37,454 nucleotides of DNA, from NCBI GenBank assembly GCA_017428485.1, contig JAFRQT010000040.1, positions 1 through 37,454 on the forward strand, given 5' to 3'. Below the pieces are notes generated by a model. That model was not told where the DNA came from. It was given only the letters and a program-made list of their open reading frames with translations, and searched no databases. Positions 1-8,207 of the stretch are shown one piece after another. Positions within the stretch are counted from its first letter, which is position 1. The number at the start of each line of letters is the position of its first letter. Source of the stretch: Bacilli bacterium. GTDB taxonomy: Bacteria > Bacillota_I > Bacilli_A > RF39 > UBA660. The position numbers and the translations under genes are program-made.

Positions 1-1
1 A

Positions 2-1528
2 AGTTTACCAGATAGCGATAATGTAACAGATTATATTTTAAATCCATTACTTATTGCTGAAGGAAAAATCAAAGAAGTAGATGGCGAGCAAATATTTTAT
101 TCTAAAGATGGAAAATATGAATTAAAGATGATTAACAGTACTGCATCTATAGATGATGAATTCTCATATGCATTTCCTATAGATGTTACTGAATATGATT
201 CTCAATCAAGAAGAGAAACAGCAAATTATATGAGAGAAGAGGCATTATATAATTCATATTTGATGCAATCATGTAACAAAGATGCCAAGACTCCTCTTAG
301 GGTTATTGCACATAATAGACTTTCAGATAGAGTACTTGTTCTTATAAATCCAGATAGTTATGATGAATCTGAAGCAGTTATTGAATATGATGCTAGTGAA
401 TATGTAGATAAATTAAAAGAAAAGTCAATGCTTTTACTTAGATATGAAGATATAGAAAGAATACAAAAAGAGAAAGAAAAAGAAGAAGAACAAAAGAAAA
501 TGTATGAATTATATCCTCATAAGGCAACTAAGTATTCTACCAATTATGTATATGCAGATGAATTATATGATGAAATTAGAAAATACGTAATAGCCCAAGA
601 TGAACAAATTAAAAAAATATCAACTATATTCGCAAAAAATCAGAGAATAGATAATCCTTATATGAAGAGTAATTTTATTCTTTGTGGCCCTACTGGTGTT
701 GGAAAAACAGAAATATTTAGAAGAATATCTGACATTGCAAATGTCCCAATGATAATTGAAGATGCTAATGAATTTACTGCTGCCGGCTATGTAGGAAGAA
801 CAGTTACAGATATTCTTATTAATTTATATAACGCCGCAGATGGTGATTTAAAAAAAGCTGAAAATGGAATTGCTCTAATAGATGAAATAGATAAAAAAGC
901 TGGTGAACGTGGTAGTGATAATATGGAGGTAACAAAAGTAGCTGTCCTTCAATCACTTTTAAAAATGATTGAAGGACATGTTTATCCAATTACAATTGGA
1001 AAAAAACAAATATATTTTGATACTTCAAGAGTAACATTTGCTTTCAATGGTGCATTTTCAGGTATAGAAAGATATATAAAAAAGAAGAAAGATGATACTG
1101 GCATAGGATTTGGTGCAAATCTTGAAGAAAAAAAACCTACAAAAGAAGAATTATATAATACACAGACTTTAAAAGACTATGGACTATTACCAGAATTTAT
1201 TGGTAGAAATAGAATTATTGCTATGAATGAATTATCACAACAAGATTTAGAAAGAATTCTAAAAGAATCTAAACTTAGCTATTTAAAATTATATAGAGAA
1301 TATTTAGCAGCATTAAATATCGAATTTAAATATAATAAAGCTGTTATCGAAGTAATTGCTAAAAAAGCAATGGAATTAAAAACTGGAGCAAGAAGTTTAC
1401 AATCAATAACTGAAGATGCAGTTAGTGTAGCAGATTTCTATATTGGATCTAGAAATGCAAGTCAATATAAACAACTAGTAATAACTCCAAAAACAATCGA
1501 AAACAATAAAAAATTTATTTTAAGATAA
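2..1528 (+). CDS. ClpX-like AAA+ unfoldase, 5' end outside the window
   Basis: ATP-driven AAA+ protein unfoldase of the ClpX type. The frame is open from the first bases of the window, 42 codons before the first in-window ATG at 128, so the gene starts upstream. Counting from that ATG: Walker A GPTGVGKTE at 187-195, pore loop GYVG at 220-223, Walker B with LIDEID at 250-255, a ClpX-style GIGFG loop at 325-329 (the IGF loop that docks ClpP in the family), arginine-finger region PEFIGR at 355-360 and sensor 2 TGARSL at 419-424. There is no Cys4 zinc domain in the visible part; instead about 140 residues of unrecognised sequence with a Lys/Glu-rich stretch near 105-125 precede the ATPase. A second, divergent ClpX-like gene lies at 16.8-18.4 kb. 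No clpP is visible. The family is sure; substrate and partner are unknown. Confidence 0.88.
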   Translation, partial: SLPDSDNVTDYILNPLLIAEGKIKEVDGEQIFYSKDGKYELKMINSTASIDDEFSYAFPIDVTEYDSQSRRETANYMREEALYNSYLMQSCNKDAKTPLRVIAHNRLSDRVLVLINPDSYDESEAVIEYDASEYVDKLKEKSMLLLRYEDIERIQKEKEKEEEQKKMYELYPHKATKYSTNYVYADELYDEIRKYVIAQDEQIKKISTIFAKNQRIDNPYMKSNFILCGPTGVGKTEIFRRISDIANVPMIIEDANEFTAAGYVGRTVTDILINLYNAADGDLKKAENGIALIDEIDKKAGERGSDNMEVTKVAVLQSLLKMIEGHVYPITIGKKQIYFDTSRVTFAFNGAFSGIERYIKKKKDDTGIGFGANLEEKKPTKEELYNTQTLKDYGLLPEFIGRNRIIAMNELSQQDLERILKESKLSYLKLYREYLAALNIEFKYNKAVIEVIAKKAMELKTGARSLQSITEDAVSVADFYIGSRNASQYKQLVITPKTIENNKKFILR

Positions 1529-2317
1529 TAATTTATTAATATTAACAATGTTATATCCTCTACTCTCAATATAATTTATTGTAGAGGATAATTCATCTAA
1601 ATTTAATTTAGTTTCCTTGATAAAGATTATTTTACCTTTATCAAGGATTTTTTTTGTATTACTTAATAAATTAGAATCTATATAGTCAATTATTTTAATA
1701 CTATTTAATCGTTTTTCTTTGCAAATATCAATTACATCAAAATCATTAGTCTTAACGCAAAAGAATTCATTATGTAATATACTTATAAAATTATTTAATT
1801 CTTTATCATTATTTCCTTTAAATAATATATTACTATGATTTTCAATAACATCTATATTATTTTTTAACATATTATAATTCATTAAAACGTTGATTTCTAC
1901 ATTTTTATTTTCACCAAGTTTAATCATCTTATTAAAATATTTACCATTATCAACATCTACAACTAAAGAAATATTATTTTCATAATCATTTCCTTTAATT
2001 ATATATTTATCTAAATTATTATCTTTATTTAAAATACATTTATCTTCATCATATTCTATAAGTTCTTTTCTAAATCCTAATCCTTTCATATTATTATAAC
2101 TTTTATCCATATTAACAATTAATCCAGAAAGCCCTAAAACAATACCTTCTTCACTGATACTTCCTTCTCTACATTTATAATTGTTTTCATCGGCATATTT
2201 ATTTATTGATACTAATAATGTATTGTTTTTTTCAGATAATTCTATTATTTTATTAACATAATAAAAACTAAATACTGTAATTATACATAAAAATAAATAC
2301 TTATAATAATTCTTCAT
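1520..2317 (-). CDS. membrane-anchored protein with a degenerate polysaccharide-deacetylase-like fold
   Basis: 265 aa. Residues 5-25 form one hydrophobic signal anchor, so the rest probably faces outward. The later part follows the order of a NodB-type deacetylase: a beta strand LVVDVDN where FDDG would be, a Phe-Phe region near 183, and a closing stretch with GKIIFIKE then YIESRGYNIVNINKLL, much like the last strand and helix of that family. The metal-binding Asp-Asp and HxxxH residues are not present, so enzymatic activity is doubtful. It overlaps the 3' end of the convergent ClpX-like gene by 9 bases. No Shine-Dalgarno site precedes the ATG, which sits about 14 bases after the upstream terminator's T-run, suggesting a leaderless or nearly leaderless mRNA. 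The fold assignment is inference. Confidence 0.5.
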   Translation of the reverse strand: MKNYYKYLFLCIITVFSFYYVNKIIELSEKNNTLLVSINKYADENNYKCREGSISEEGIVLGLSGLIVNMDKSYNNMKGLGFRKELIEYDEDKCILNKDNNLDKYIIKGNDYENNISLVVDVDNGKYFNKMIKLGENKNVEINVLMNYNMLKNNIDVIENHSNILFKGNNDKELNNFISILHNEFFCVKTNDFDVIDICKEKRLNSIKIIDYIDSNLLSNTKKILDKGKIIFIKETKLNLDELSSTINYIESRGYNIVNINKLLS

Positions 2318-2330
2318 ATTTAATTGTATG

Positions 2331-2366
2331 AAAAAAGATATAGTCTTTATTCTAAAAACTATATCT
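2331..2366 (-). terminator. intrinsic terminator of the M3 peptidase gene
   Basis: Nine-base arms AGATATAGT (2336-2344) and ACTATATCT (2358-2366) on the plus strand, followed in the minus direction by a run of six T. The hairpin overlaps the stop codon of the peptidase gene. Confidence 0.8.
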
Positions 2367-3492
2367 ATTTTATTAGTTTATGGATTAATTCTTGGTTTTT
2401 TTCCTTTACATAAGGTCCAATAGTTCTACACTGTAAGAAGTCATCACAATCAAATCCTAATGTATTAAGATTATCTCTAAAACTTTGCCTATTCATTAAA
2501 TACATTAAATTATTTAGTTTTTTAACAAATTCTTTTTTATCATCACCATATTTTAATAACATATTTAAAGCTATTGCATAACCTAATGTATAATTTAAAT
2601 CTGCTTCTACAGGATTACCAATAAATGATAAATCACCACTTGTAGAACTTATTATTCCATCTTCATCAAGATGATATTCATCTTGTTTTTTAATACTTGT
2701 ATATTTATAAAATGAATTTAAATCTCTTACAAACTTGTCATTTAAAAATAATAATGCAGATGAAGGTTCTATATAATTTTTCATTAAATAGTCTAAAAAA
2801 GCAATTTCAAAAGAACAAGATATTGTTTCAGAATATGGTGAAGCAAATGCTTTTTTCTCACCATTACTTAATACTGATGTATAAAAATGTATAACATGCC
2901 CTAATTCATGAGCAAGCATTACAAGATTGTCTATAGTAAATTCATAATTTCTAATTATGATAAACGCATCTTTTGTGAAGTTAGAACTTACTGTGTATCC
3001 CTCACATCCTTCATTGATTTTTCCACCCATTTTTATTCTTTTTTCATCAAACATTTTTTTAACTACTTTATATATATTATCGTTATATTGTGAAAAGAAT
3101 GACAGTAATATATCTTTAAATTCCTTTTCATTAAATATATGACTTTTATCTAATATTAAATAACGTCCATTATAAATATGTACTATAGTTTCTGGATTAA
3201 TTAATGAATTAATATTAGTTGCTAAAGTATTTAAGTCATCACCGTTAGTATTTAAGAAATCCGTTATCCTTTTTACTCCATCATAAAAATATTTAGCTAG
3301 ATACTCATTTAATTTATCATTATTCATAAAAAGTCTATCTCTATTTATTTCCATGCCACTTAAATGCTCTAAAAAGCCATTATATGTATCTAAATCAGAT
3401 AATGTTTCCATTGCACTTTGTTTTTCATTTCTAATTAAATAACGTATAAGCTTATTAATATCTTCCAATAATATATTGTAATCAAATTCCAT
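2365..3492 (-). CDS. M3-family zinc metallopeptidase (oligoendopeptidase F-like), short form
   Basis: 375 aa. The zinc motif HELGH is at residues 195-199, followed by IHFYTS. SETIS, with Glu222, lies 27 residues after the first His, the right place for the third zinc ligand of M3 peptidases. The C-terminal tail (FLNDKF, GYAIALNMLLKY) also fits oligoendopeptidase F. PepF proteins are usually near 600 aa, so this is a version lacking much of the N-terminal helical region, yet it has a clean start with GGGGGA-type Shine-Dalgarno just upstream. It probably cleaves short peptides in the cytosol. It follows serS by about 25 bases on the same strand and may be read through from it. The reduced size could change substrate choice; the active site looks intact. 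Confidence 0.82.
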   Translation of the reverse strand: MEFDYNILLEDINKLIRYLIRNEKQSAMETLSDLDTYNGFLEHLSGMEINRDRLFMNNDKLNEYLAKYFYDGVKRITDFLNTNGDDLNTLATNINSLINPETIVHIYNGRYLILDKSHIFNEKEFKDILLSFFSQYNDNIYKVVKKMFDEKRIKMGGKINEGCEGYTVSSNFTKDAFIIIRNYEFTIDNLVMLAHELGHVIHFYTSVLSNGEKKAFASPYSETISCSFEIAFLDYLMKNYIEPSSALLFLNDKFVRDLNSFYKYTSIKKQDEYHLDEDGIISSTSGDLSFIGNPVEADLNYTLGYAIALNMLLKYGDDKKEFVKKLNNLMYLMNRQSFRDNLNTLGFDCDDFLQCRTIGPYVKEKNQELIHKLIK

Positions 3493-3518
3493 TTACTTTT
3501 TCCCCCTTAAAAGTAAAA

Positions 3519-4805
3519 TTATTTCTTTTCTATTTTTGCTTTTCCACCCATATAAGGTCTTAATACTTCAGGAATATCTATACTTCCATCTTCATTGTAA
3601 TTATTTTCTAAAAATGCAATTAACATTCTAGGGGGAGCAATTACTGTATTATTTAGAGTATGAACAAATTCTTTTGTTCCATCTTCTTTTTTATATCTAA
3701 TTTGTAATCTTCTAGCTTGAGCATCTGTTAAATTTGAGCAAGAACAAACTTCAAAAAATTTTTGTTGTCTTGGACTCCATGCTTCAATATCACAAGATCT
3801 ATATTTTAAATCTGCAAGATCACCAGAACAACAAACTAATTTTCTAACTGGTATATTTAGTGTTCTAAATAATTCAACACTATAATTCCACATTTTGTTA
3901 TACCAATCATCACTTTCTTCACCTTTGCAAAGAACAACCATTTCTTGTTTCTCAAATTGATGTATTCTATATATACCACGCTCTTCAATTCCATGAGCTC
4001 CTACTTCTTTTCTAAAGCATGGTGAATAAGAAGTCATTGTAATTGGCAAATCACTTTCTTTTAATATTTGATCTTTAAATTTAGCAATCATAGAGTGTTC
4101 ACTAGTCCCAATCAAATAAAGATCTTCTCCTTCAATTTTATACATCATATTTTCTTTTTCAGCAAATGACATTACACCATCAACAGCATCACTATGAATC
4201 ATATATGGAGGAATACAATAAGTAAATCCTTTATCTATCATAAAATCACGAGCATAAGCTAAAACTGCAGAATGAAGTCTTGCCATATCACCCATTAAAT
4301 AATAAAAACCGTTCCCGCTAACACGTCCAGCAGCATCTTTGTCAAGCCCGTTGAAAGATGCCATTATATCCGCATGATATGGTATTTCATAACTTGGTAC
4401 TTTAGTTTCTCCAAATACTTTTTCTTCAACGTTTTTAGTATCATTTTCTCCAATTGGAACATCATCTGCAATAATATTTGGAATGACCATCATTATTTCT
4501 TTAACTTTTGTTTCTAATTCTACTTCACGATTTTCTAAATCTTCTATTTCATGTTGCATAGATGAAACTTTTTCTTTAACCTCATTAGCTTCATCTATTT
4601 TCTTATTTCTCATAAGCTCACCAATAGATGCAGATAGTTTATTTTTCTCACTTCTAAGATTATCACCTTTATTTTTACATTCTCTATACTCAATATCTAA
4701 ATTGTATACCTCATCTACTAAAGGTAATTTTTCATCTTGAAATTTCTTTTTAATATTTTCTTTAACTAAGTCTCTATTTTCTCTTATTAAGTTAATATCT
4801 ATCAT
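3519..4805 (-). CDS. serS: seryl-tRNA synthetase
   Basis: Charges tRNA-Ser with serine; cytosolic class II enzyme. 428 aa from the ATG at 4805; a GTG three codons upstream lies inside the Shine-Dalgarno AGAGGTG and is not the likely start. Residues 1-110 are the long coiled-coil arm that grips the tRNA, rich in Lys/Glu heptads. The catalytic core shows FRKEVGAHG and ERGIYRIHQFEKQE (motif 2) and a C-terminal APPRMLIAFLENN followed by EVLRPYMGG (motif 3). Motif 3 reads APPR where many bacterial enzymes have AVGR; this looks like a natural variant. There is no room for a T-box leader: only about 43 bases separate it from the rbgA terminator. Confidence 0.96.
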   Translation of the reverse strand: MIDINLIRENRDLVKENIKKKFQDEKLPLVDEVYNLDIEYRECKNKGDNLRSEKNKLSASIGELMRNKKIDEANEVKEKVSSMQHEIEDLENREVELETKVKEIMMVIPNIIADDVPIGENDTKNVEEKVFGETKVPSYEIPYHADIMASFNGLDKDAAGRVSGNGFYYLMGDMARLHSAVLAYARDFMIDKGFTYCIPPYMIHSDAVDGVMSFAEKENMMYKIEGEDLYLIGTSEHSMIAKFKDQILKESDLPITMTSYSPCFRKEVGAHGIEERGIYRIHQFEKQEMVVLCKGEESDDWYNKMWNYSVELFRTLNIPVRKLVCCSGDLADLKYRSCDIEAWSPRQQKFFEVCSCSNLTDAQARRLQIRYKKEDGTKEFVHTLNNTVIAPPRMLIAFLENNYNEDGSIDIPEVLRPYMGGKAKIEKK

Positions 4806-4847
4806 AAGTTTCACCTCTATAAAAAAATAATAACACTATTTTAATAA

Positions 4848-4874
4848 AATAAAAAGCATTTTTTAAAAAATGCT
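4848..4874 (-). terminator. intrinsic terminator of rbgA
   Basis: A perfect 20-base palindrome (4855-4874, arms AGCATTTTTT and AAAAAATGCT) overlaps the rbgA stop codon; in the minus direction it is followed by TTTTTATT. Confidence 0.75.
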
Positions 4875-5745
4875 AATCTATTCTATCAAAAGTAATACCC
4901 TTTATTTTCTCTTGTTTAATTGAATTTAATATAAGTAAAGATACTCTTTCATAATCAACTTCTCCATTAACAGGAATATTTCTATATTTAGAAATACGTT
5001 CAAAATATTCTTCTACTTCATCATCATTATAAGAATCAATTCCAAATTCTTTTAATAATATTGAATTATAGTATTTGTTAAGTTTTTTAATAATATGGAC
5101 TGCTACATCTTCGATAGTAAGTATTTCTTCTTTAATAATAGTCATACTTGCTAAGTTATATGCCACTTCATTATTCTCAAACTTAGGCCATAATATTCCA
5201 GGAGTATCAAGTAAATCCATATTTTCATTTACTCTAATAGTAGCCATATTTTTAGTAATACCCGGTTTATTTCCAATGCCTGCAATATTCTTACCAACAA
5301 GTTTGTTAATTAATGTACTCTTTCCTACATTTGGAACACCAACTACTAAACATTTGGCTTTTTTGGGAAGAAGTCCTTTATTCTTTCTCTTTTCATTAAC
5401 GCCCTTCATTGTATTGTTAACTTCATTAATTATTTTTTTATAATCATTTGAGTTCTTAGAATCACATGTAATAACAATAGATCCTTCATTTTTATACTTA
5501 TCTATCCATTTTGCAGTTTCATCTTTATCACATAAGTCATATTTGTTAAATACAACTATATTAATTTTATCCCTTATTAGTCTCTTTAAATCAGGTATTC
5601 TAGAAGAATATGGTATTCTTGCATCTATTACCTCAATCACAATATCAACTGTACTTATAATAATACTAATCTCTTTTTTAGTTTTAGCCATATGGCCAGG
5701 ATACCAGTTAATATTGGTTTTGTCTAAATTTTTATTTTCATTCAT
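4873..5745 (-). CDS. rbgA: ribosome biogenesis GTPase RbgA/YlqF
   Basis: 290 aa. GTPase that helps late assembly of the 50S subunit. It has the circularly permuted G-motif order of the YlqF/YawG family: G4 NKYD at 67-70 comes before G1 GVPNVGKST at 136-144, G2 PGIT at 161-164 and G3 DTPG at 180-183. The N-terminal NWYPGHMAK is a YlqF hallmark. The C-terminal helical part (200-290) matches the rRNA-binding domain in length. The ATG is preceded by AAGGAG with good spacing. It has its own terminator, and serS lies just downstream. Family and role are secure. Confidence 0.95.
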   Translation of the reverse strand: MNENKNLDKTNINWYPGHMAKTKKEISIIISTVDIVIEVIDARIPYSSRIPDLKRLIRDKINIVVFNKYDLCDKDETAKWIDKYKNEGSIVITCDSKNSNDYKKIINEVNNTMKGVNEKRKNKGLLPKKAKCLVVGVPNVGKSTLINKLVGKNIAGIGNKPGITKNMATIRVNENMDLLDTPGILWPKFENNEVAYNLASMTIIKEEILTIEDVAVHIIKKLNKYYNSILLKEFGIDSYNDDEVEEYFERISKYRNIPVNGEVDYERVSLLILNSIKQEKIKGITFDRID

Positions 5746-5912
5746 TTGGATTGTCTCCTTCTCTAGTTAATATTTTAACAAAATTATTAGAATTTTTCTC
5801 ATTGACTTTTTCTATAATTAATTATTAATTTCATACATTGTTTCAGCAGCACTTCAAATTATAGTGTCATACATATAACAACTTATAGGGAAGTAGACTT
5901 AAAATTATATTA

Positions 5913-6500
5913 CTACCTTTTAAATCTATTTTCACTATCATATTTTGATAAAATATCATCTAATTGCTCATCATAATAATTTACAATAGAATGATAACTT
6001 TCTGTAGATGCTAGTGCGTCCGCCTTTTTTAAACAATATAGTTGTCTTATACCATCTGGGCCAAGTAAATTATATATTTTATCCAATGTATTTTTTTCTA
6101 ATCCGACCATCCATAAGTCATGATAATAAATTAAATTAGATACTCTATCTCTTAATTTTTTATCAATATTATATTTATCTGCAAAATCTTCAAAAACTTT
6201 TTGTGACACTTCCCAATGCCCTAAAAAATGTCCATTTCCATTTCTATCAACTGTATACTTAGCAGGTTTACCCACATCATGAAATAAAGCAGCTAACCTA
6301 ACATTTAAATCAGAAGGAGCATTATCAACAGCATGTAAAATATGTTCAAACACATCATAAACATGCCAAACACAATTTTGATTAAATCCTTTACATTTTT
6401 CAAATTCAGGTACCATTTCAAATAATTCTTTTTCTTTTTTTCTTAAATTGTTACTCGGTTTATCACTTAATAATATATTGTATAATTCTTCAATTCTCAT
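5913..6500 (-). CDS. HD-domain phosphohydrolase (CCA-enzyme-type HD module)
   Basis: 195 aa, single HD domain. His46, His-Asp at 74-75 (LFHDVGKP) and a later GHFLGH, YYHD and KKADALA give the full H...HD...D metal set. The arrangement is that of the HD part of bacterial tRNA nucleotidyltransferases, here without any polymerase head. It is likely a soluble nucleotide or phosphodiester hydrolase; the substrate cannot be told. The ATG overlaps the TGA of a decayed NUDIX gene upstream, and its GGAGG Shine-Dalgarno lies inside that remnant, so the two were once an overlapping operon. The 167 bases downstream, before rbgA, hold nothing I can identify. Confidence 0.8.
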   Translation of the reverse strand: MRIEELYNILLSDKPSNNLRKKEKELFEMVPEFEKCKGFNQNCVWHVYDVFEHILHAVDNAPSDLNVRLAALFHDVGKPAKYTVDRNGNGHFLGHWEVSQKVFEDFADKYNIDKKLRDRVSNLIYYHDLWMVGLEKNTLDKIYNLLGPDGIRQLYCLKKADALASTESYHSIVNYYDEQLDDILSKYDSENRFKR

Positions 6501-7061
6501 TTTTCTACCTCCATATATCTAAACAGGCATGCTGGCCTATTTTCTTCAACAGTTTTTAATTTATTTATTTTAACTACTTTGTTAGCAATTATTCTTCTAA
6601 ATGTTGAATCAAGTAATTTTTTATTTAAAATTATTTCAAATACTTATTGAACTTCTCCTAAAGTAAATAAATCTAGGATTATTAAAATACTAAATCAATA
6701 TATTCTATTTTTATTCTTAGTCTCTCAAGTCCAGATAATATAACAATTGTATAATCAAATGCCATCTTATCATTTTTCACTTTGATAAATTTACACCTAT
6801 AAGTTATCTATTCTTTTAATTTTTTTCTTATTGCAGATGTTATTACTTCTTTTCCATTATTAAGAATAATTTGTTTTTAAATAAATATTGATCTCTTTTG
6901 ACTAAAAGAATGCTTATTTTCTTTTTATCGGTTTTTCTATAATTACTAGTTTCATCATTTGAAACACTTAATCAAGTATATCTACAGTCATAGATAGTTT
7001 TTCAAATTGTGAAGAATCATAATCTTTAAGAAATTCTTCTTCTAATTATATTCTGTCCCAT
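6497..7061 (-). pseudogene. decayed NrtR/ADP-ribose-type NUDIX gene with winged-helix tail
   Basis: Pieces in several frames line up in order with NUDIX proteins that carry a C-terminal winged helix (NrtR-like or ADP-ribose pyrophosphatase). Near the start is EEFLKDYDSSQFEKLSMTVDIL, then KKISILLVKRDQY, the middle AFDYTIVILSGLERLRIKIEY, and the end LLDSTFRRIIANKV with ENRPACLFRY. Stops and frameshifts separate them, and the NUDIX box itself is not recognisable. The start (GGGAGG before ATG at 7061) and the stop, which overlaps the next ATG, are both preserved. It fills most of the 800-base gap between intact genes. The order of the pieces makes a pseudogene much likelier than chance. Confidence 0.75.
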
Positions 7062-7094
7062 AGTAACCTCCCACGATATTATCTTATCATATTT

Positions 7095-7241
7095 TTAATG
7101 TTTTTTTCCAATTAATTTTTTTGTAGTATCTTCACAAACATCTACAATTAAGAGTTTTTTATTATTTTTTAAATAATAAAAGTTACCTCTCATTTCAATA
7201 TTTATTGCTCCACCTATGCCAATAAAATTTAATTTTTGCAT
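7095..7241 (-). pseudogene. N-terminal remnant of an MBL-fold hydrolase
   Basis: 48 codons: MQKLNFIGIGGAIN, then NFYYLKNNKKLLIVDVCED, then a stop. This matches the first two strands of metallo-beta-lactamase-fold proteins (FIGIGG, later LLIDVC). The rest of the gene, including the HxHxDH metal site, is absent. A good promoter and an AGGTG Shine-Dalgarno remain upstream, so a short peptide could still be made, but it would not fold as an enzyme. Confidence 0.6.
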
Positions 7242-7259
7242 ACTCATTCACCTATTAAA

Positions 7260-7270
7260 ATTATATCATA
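7260..7270 (-). promoter_or_regulatory. extended -10 promoter of the MBL remnant
   Basis: Reads TATGATATAAT on the minus strand, an extended -10 (TGnTATAAT). It sits downstream of the MazG-gene terminator and about 20 bases before the start codon. The same 11-mer recurs at many starts in the window. Confidence 0.6.
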
Positions 7271-7280
7271 GAATAAATTT

Positions 7281-7308
7281 TAAAAAATCGATTGTACAAC
7301 CGATTTTA
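7281..7308 (-). terminator. intrinsic terminator of the MazG-CYTH-GNAT operon
   Basis: Arms AAAATCG (7284-7290) and CGATTTT (7301-7307) with a short loop, followed in the minus direction by a T-run. It overlaps the last stop codon of the operon. Confidence 0.7.
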
Positions 7309-7635
7309 TCTATCTTGTGTTTTCTCTAAAAATATTCTTTTTGAAAATCCACCACGTTTTTCTCTTTTTTGCTTTGCCTCATCAATGACTTCTTCTATAG
7401 TTGTAGATTCAAGTTCTGCAATTGATTTTAACACTTCATACACATCAGCTAATTCTTCTATTATTGATTCCTTATCATCAGCATTAATTACTTCATTTGC
7501 TTCTTCAATCAATTTCTTGTATAGTTCTTCTCTATATTCTTCATTACTAAGAATTCTAGTAACTGCCACTTCTCCATTATTTTCAATTTTCTCTGGTATT
7601 CTATCTCTAACTAATTTATTAAAAATCTTTTCCAT
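7306..7635 (-). CDS. MazG-superfamily nucleotide pyrophosphohydrolase
   Basis: 109 aa. Proteins of this type (often labelled phosphoribosyl-ATP pyrophosphohydrolase-like) hydrolyse NTPs or modified nucleotides to NMP and PPi. The opening NKLVRDRIPE is typical. The metal-binding set is EEANE at 44-48 and EELADVYE at 60-67. No his genes are nearby, so a histidine role is unlikely and house-cleaning is the better guess. The start overlaps the end of the CYTH gene by 17 bases, which points to translational coupling. Last gene of a three-gene operon. Confidence 0.85.
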   Translation of the reverse strand: MEKIFNKLVRDRIPEKIENNGEVAVTRILSNEEYREELYKKLIEEANEVINADDKESIIEELADVYEVLKSIAELESTTIEEVIDEAKQKREKRGGFSKRIFLEKTQDR

Positions 7636-8206
7636 ATTTCTCCTTCAATTCTATTTCTGCTTTTTTAACAAAATAATCATTATTTTTTATTGGAATAAAA
7701 TTATTTATAATAGCATTTTTCATTTCATCAAAACTCTTATATTCTTTATTTGCATAATGACATCTATCCTCTATTTCAATATAGATATGTTTATCATTAA
7801 CACACTGTATTACAAATTCATCTATATCAGTTGCATAAACTAACATATGATCACTAATTCTAATTAATTCTTCAAATCCCAACTTTTCAAGTAATAGTTT
7901 TGCATTTTCAATATCATCTATTTTACAGTTAACTTTTCCTTGTTTAGTTATTTCTTTTTTATCATTATATTCTTTATATTTATATGTTAGCATTTTTGTT
8001 TCATTTTCTTTTTCAATTATGTCTCTTATAAGTACGCATTTGCTTAACATTGTAAGATAATCATCATCTTTTTTATATTCACCAATCATATAAATATCAT
8101 TTAAATCATATTCTTCTTTTAATTTAAATCCTTTTTCTTCCAATAATTTTATTAAACTTTTTAAATCAGTGTCTACTTCTACAGTAATTTCATTTTCATA
8201 TTTCAT
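7619..8206 (-). CDS. CYTH-like (triphosphate tunnel) domain protein
   Basis: 195 aa. The N-terminal EITVEVD, alternating charged strands (KMLTYKYKE, EFVIQCV, YIEIED) and a middle IRISDHMLVY fit the beta-barrel of CYTH/adenylate cyclase class IV-like triphosphatases. The classic ExExK at the N-terminus is altered to EITVEV, so activity is uncertain. It lies between a GNAT gene (1 base away) and the MazG gene (17-base overlap). An inorganic or nucleoside triphosphate substrate would suit the MazG neighbour. Assignment is by motif only. Confidence 0.6.
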   Translation of the reverse strand: MKYENEITVEVDTDLKSLIKLLEEKGFKLKEEYDLNDIYMIGEYKKDDDYLTMLSKCVLIRDIIEKENETKMLTYKYKEYNDKKEITKQGKVNCKIDDIENAKLLLEKLGFEELIRISDHMLVYATDIDEFVIQCVNDKHIYIEIEDRCHYANKEYKSFDEMKNAIINNFIPIKNNDYFVKKAEIELKEKYGKDF

Positions 8207-8207
8207 T

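Noticed and set aside
4070..4130. SerS-like gene being a non-tRNA paralogue
   Set aside because: Motif 3 has an unusual APPR, but the tRNA-binding coiled coil and the other class II motifs are complete, so it is taken as a normal synthetase.
4806..4872. T-box leader before serS
   Set aside because: Only about 43 bases lie between the rbgA terminator and serS; a T-box needs far more, and no conserved T-box sequence is present.
5746..5912. Hidden gene or riboswitch between rbgA and the HD gene
   Set aside because: Only short frames with stops and no recognisable fold were found; the stretch is unassigned.
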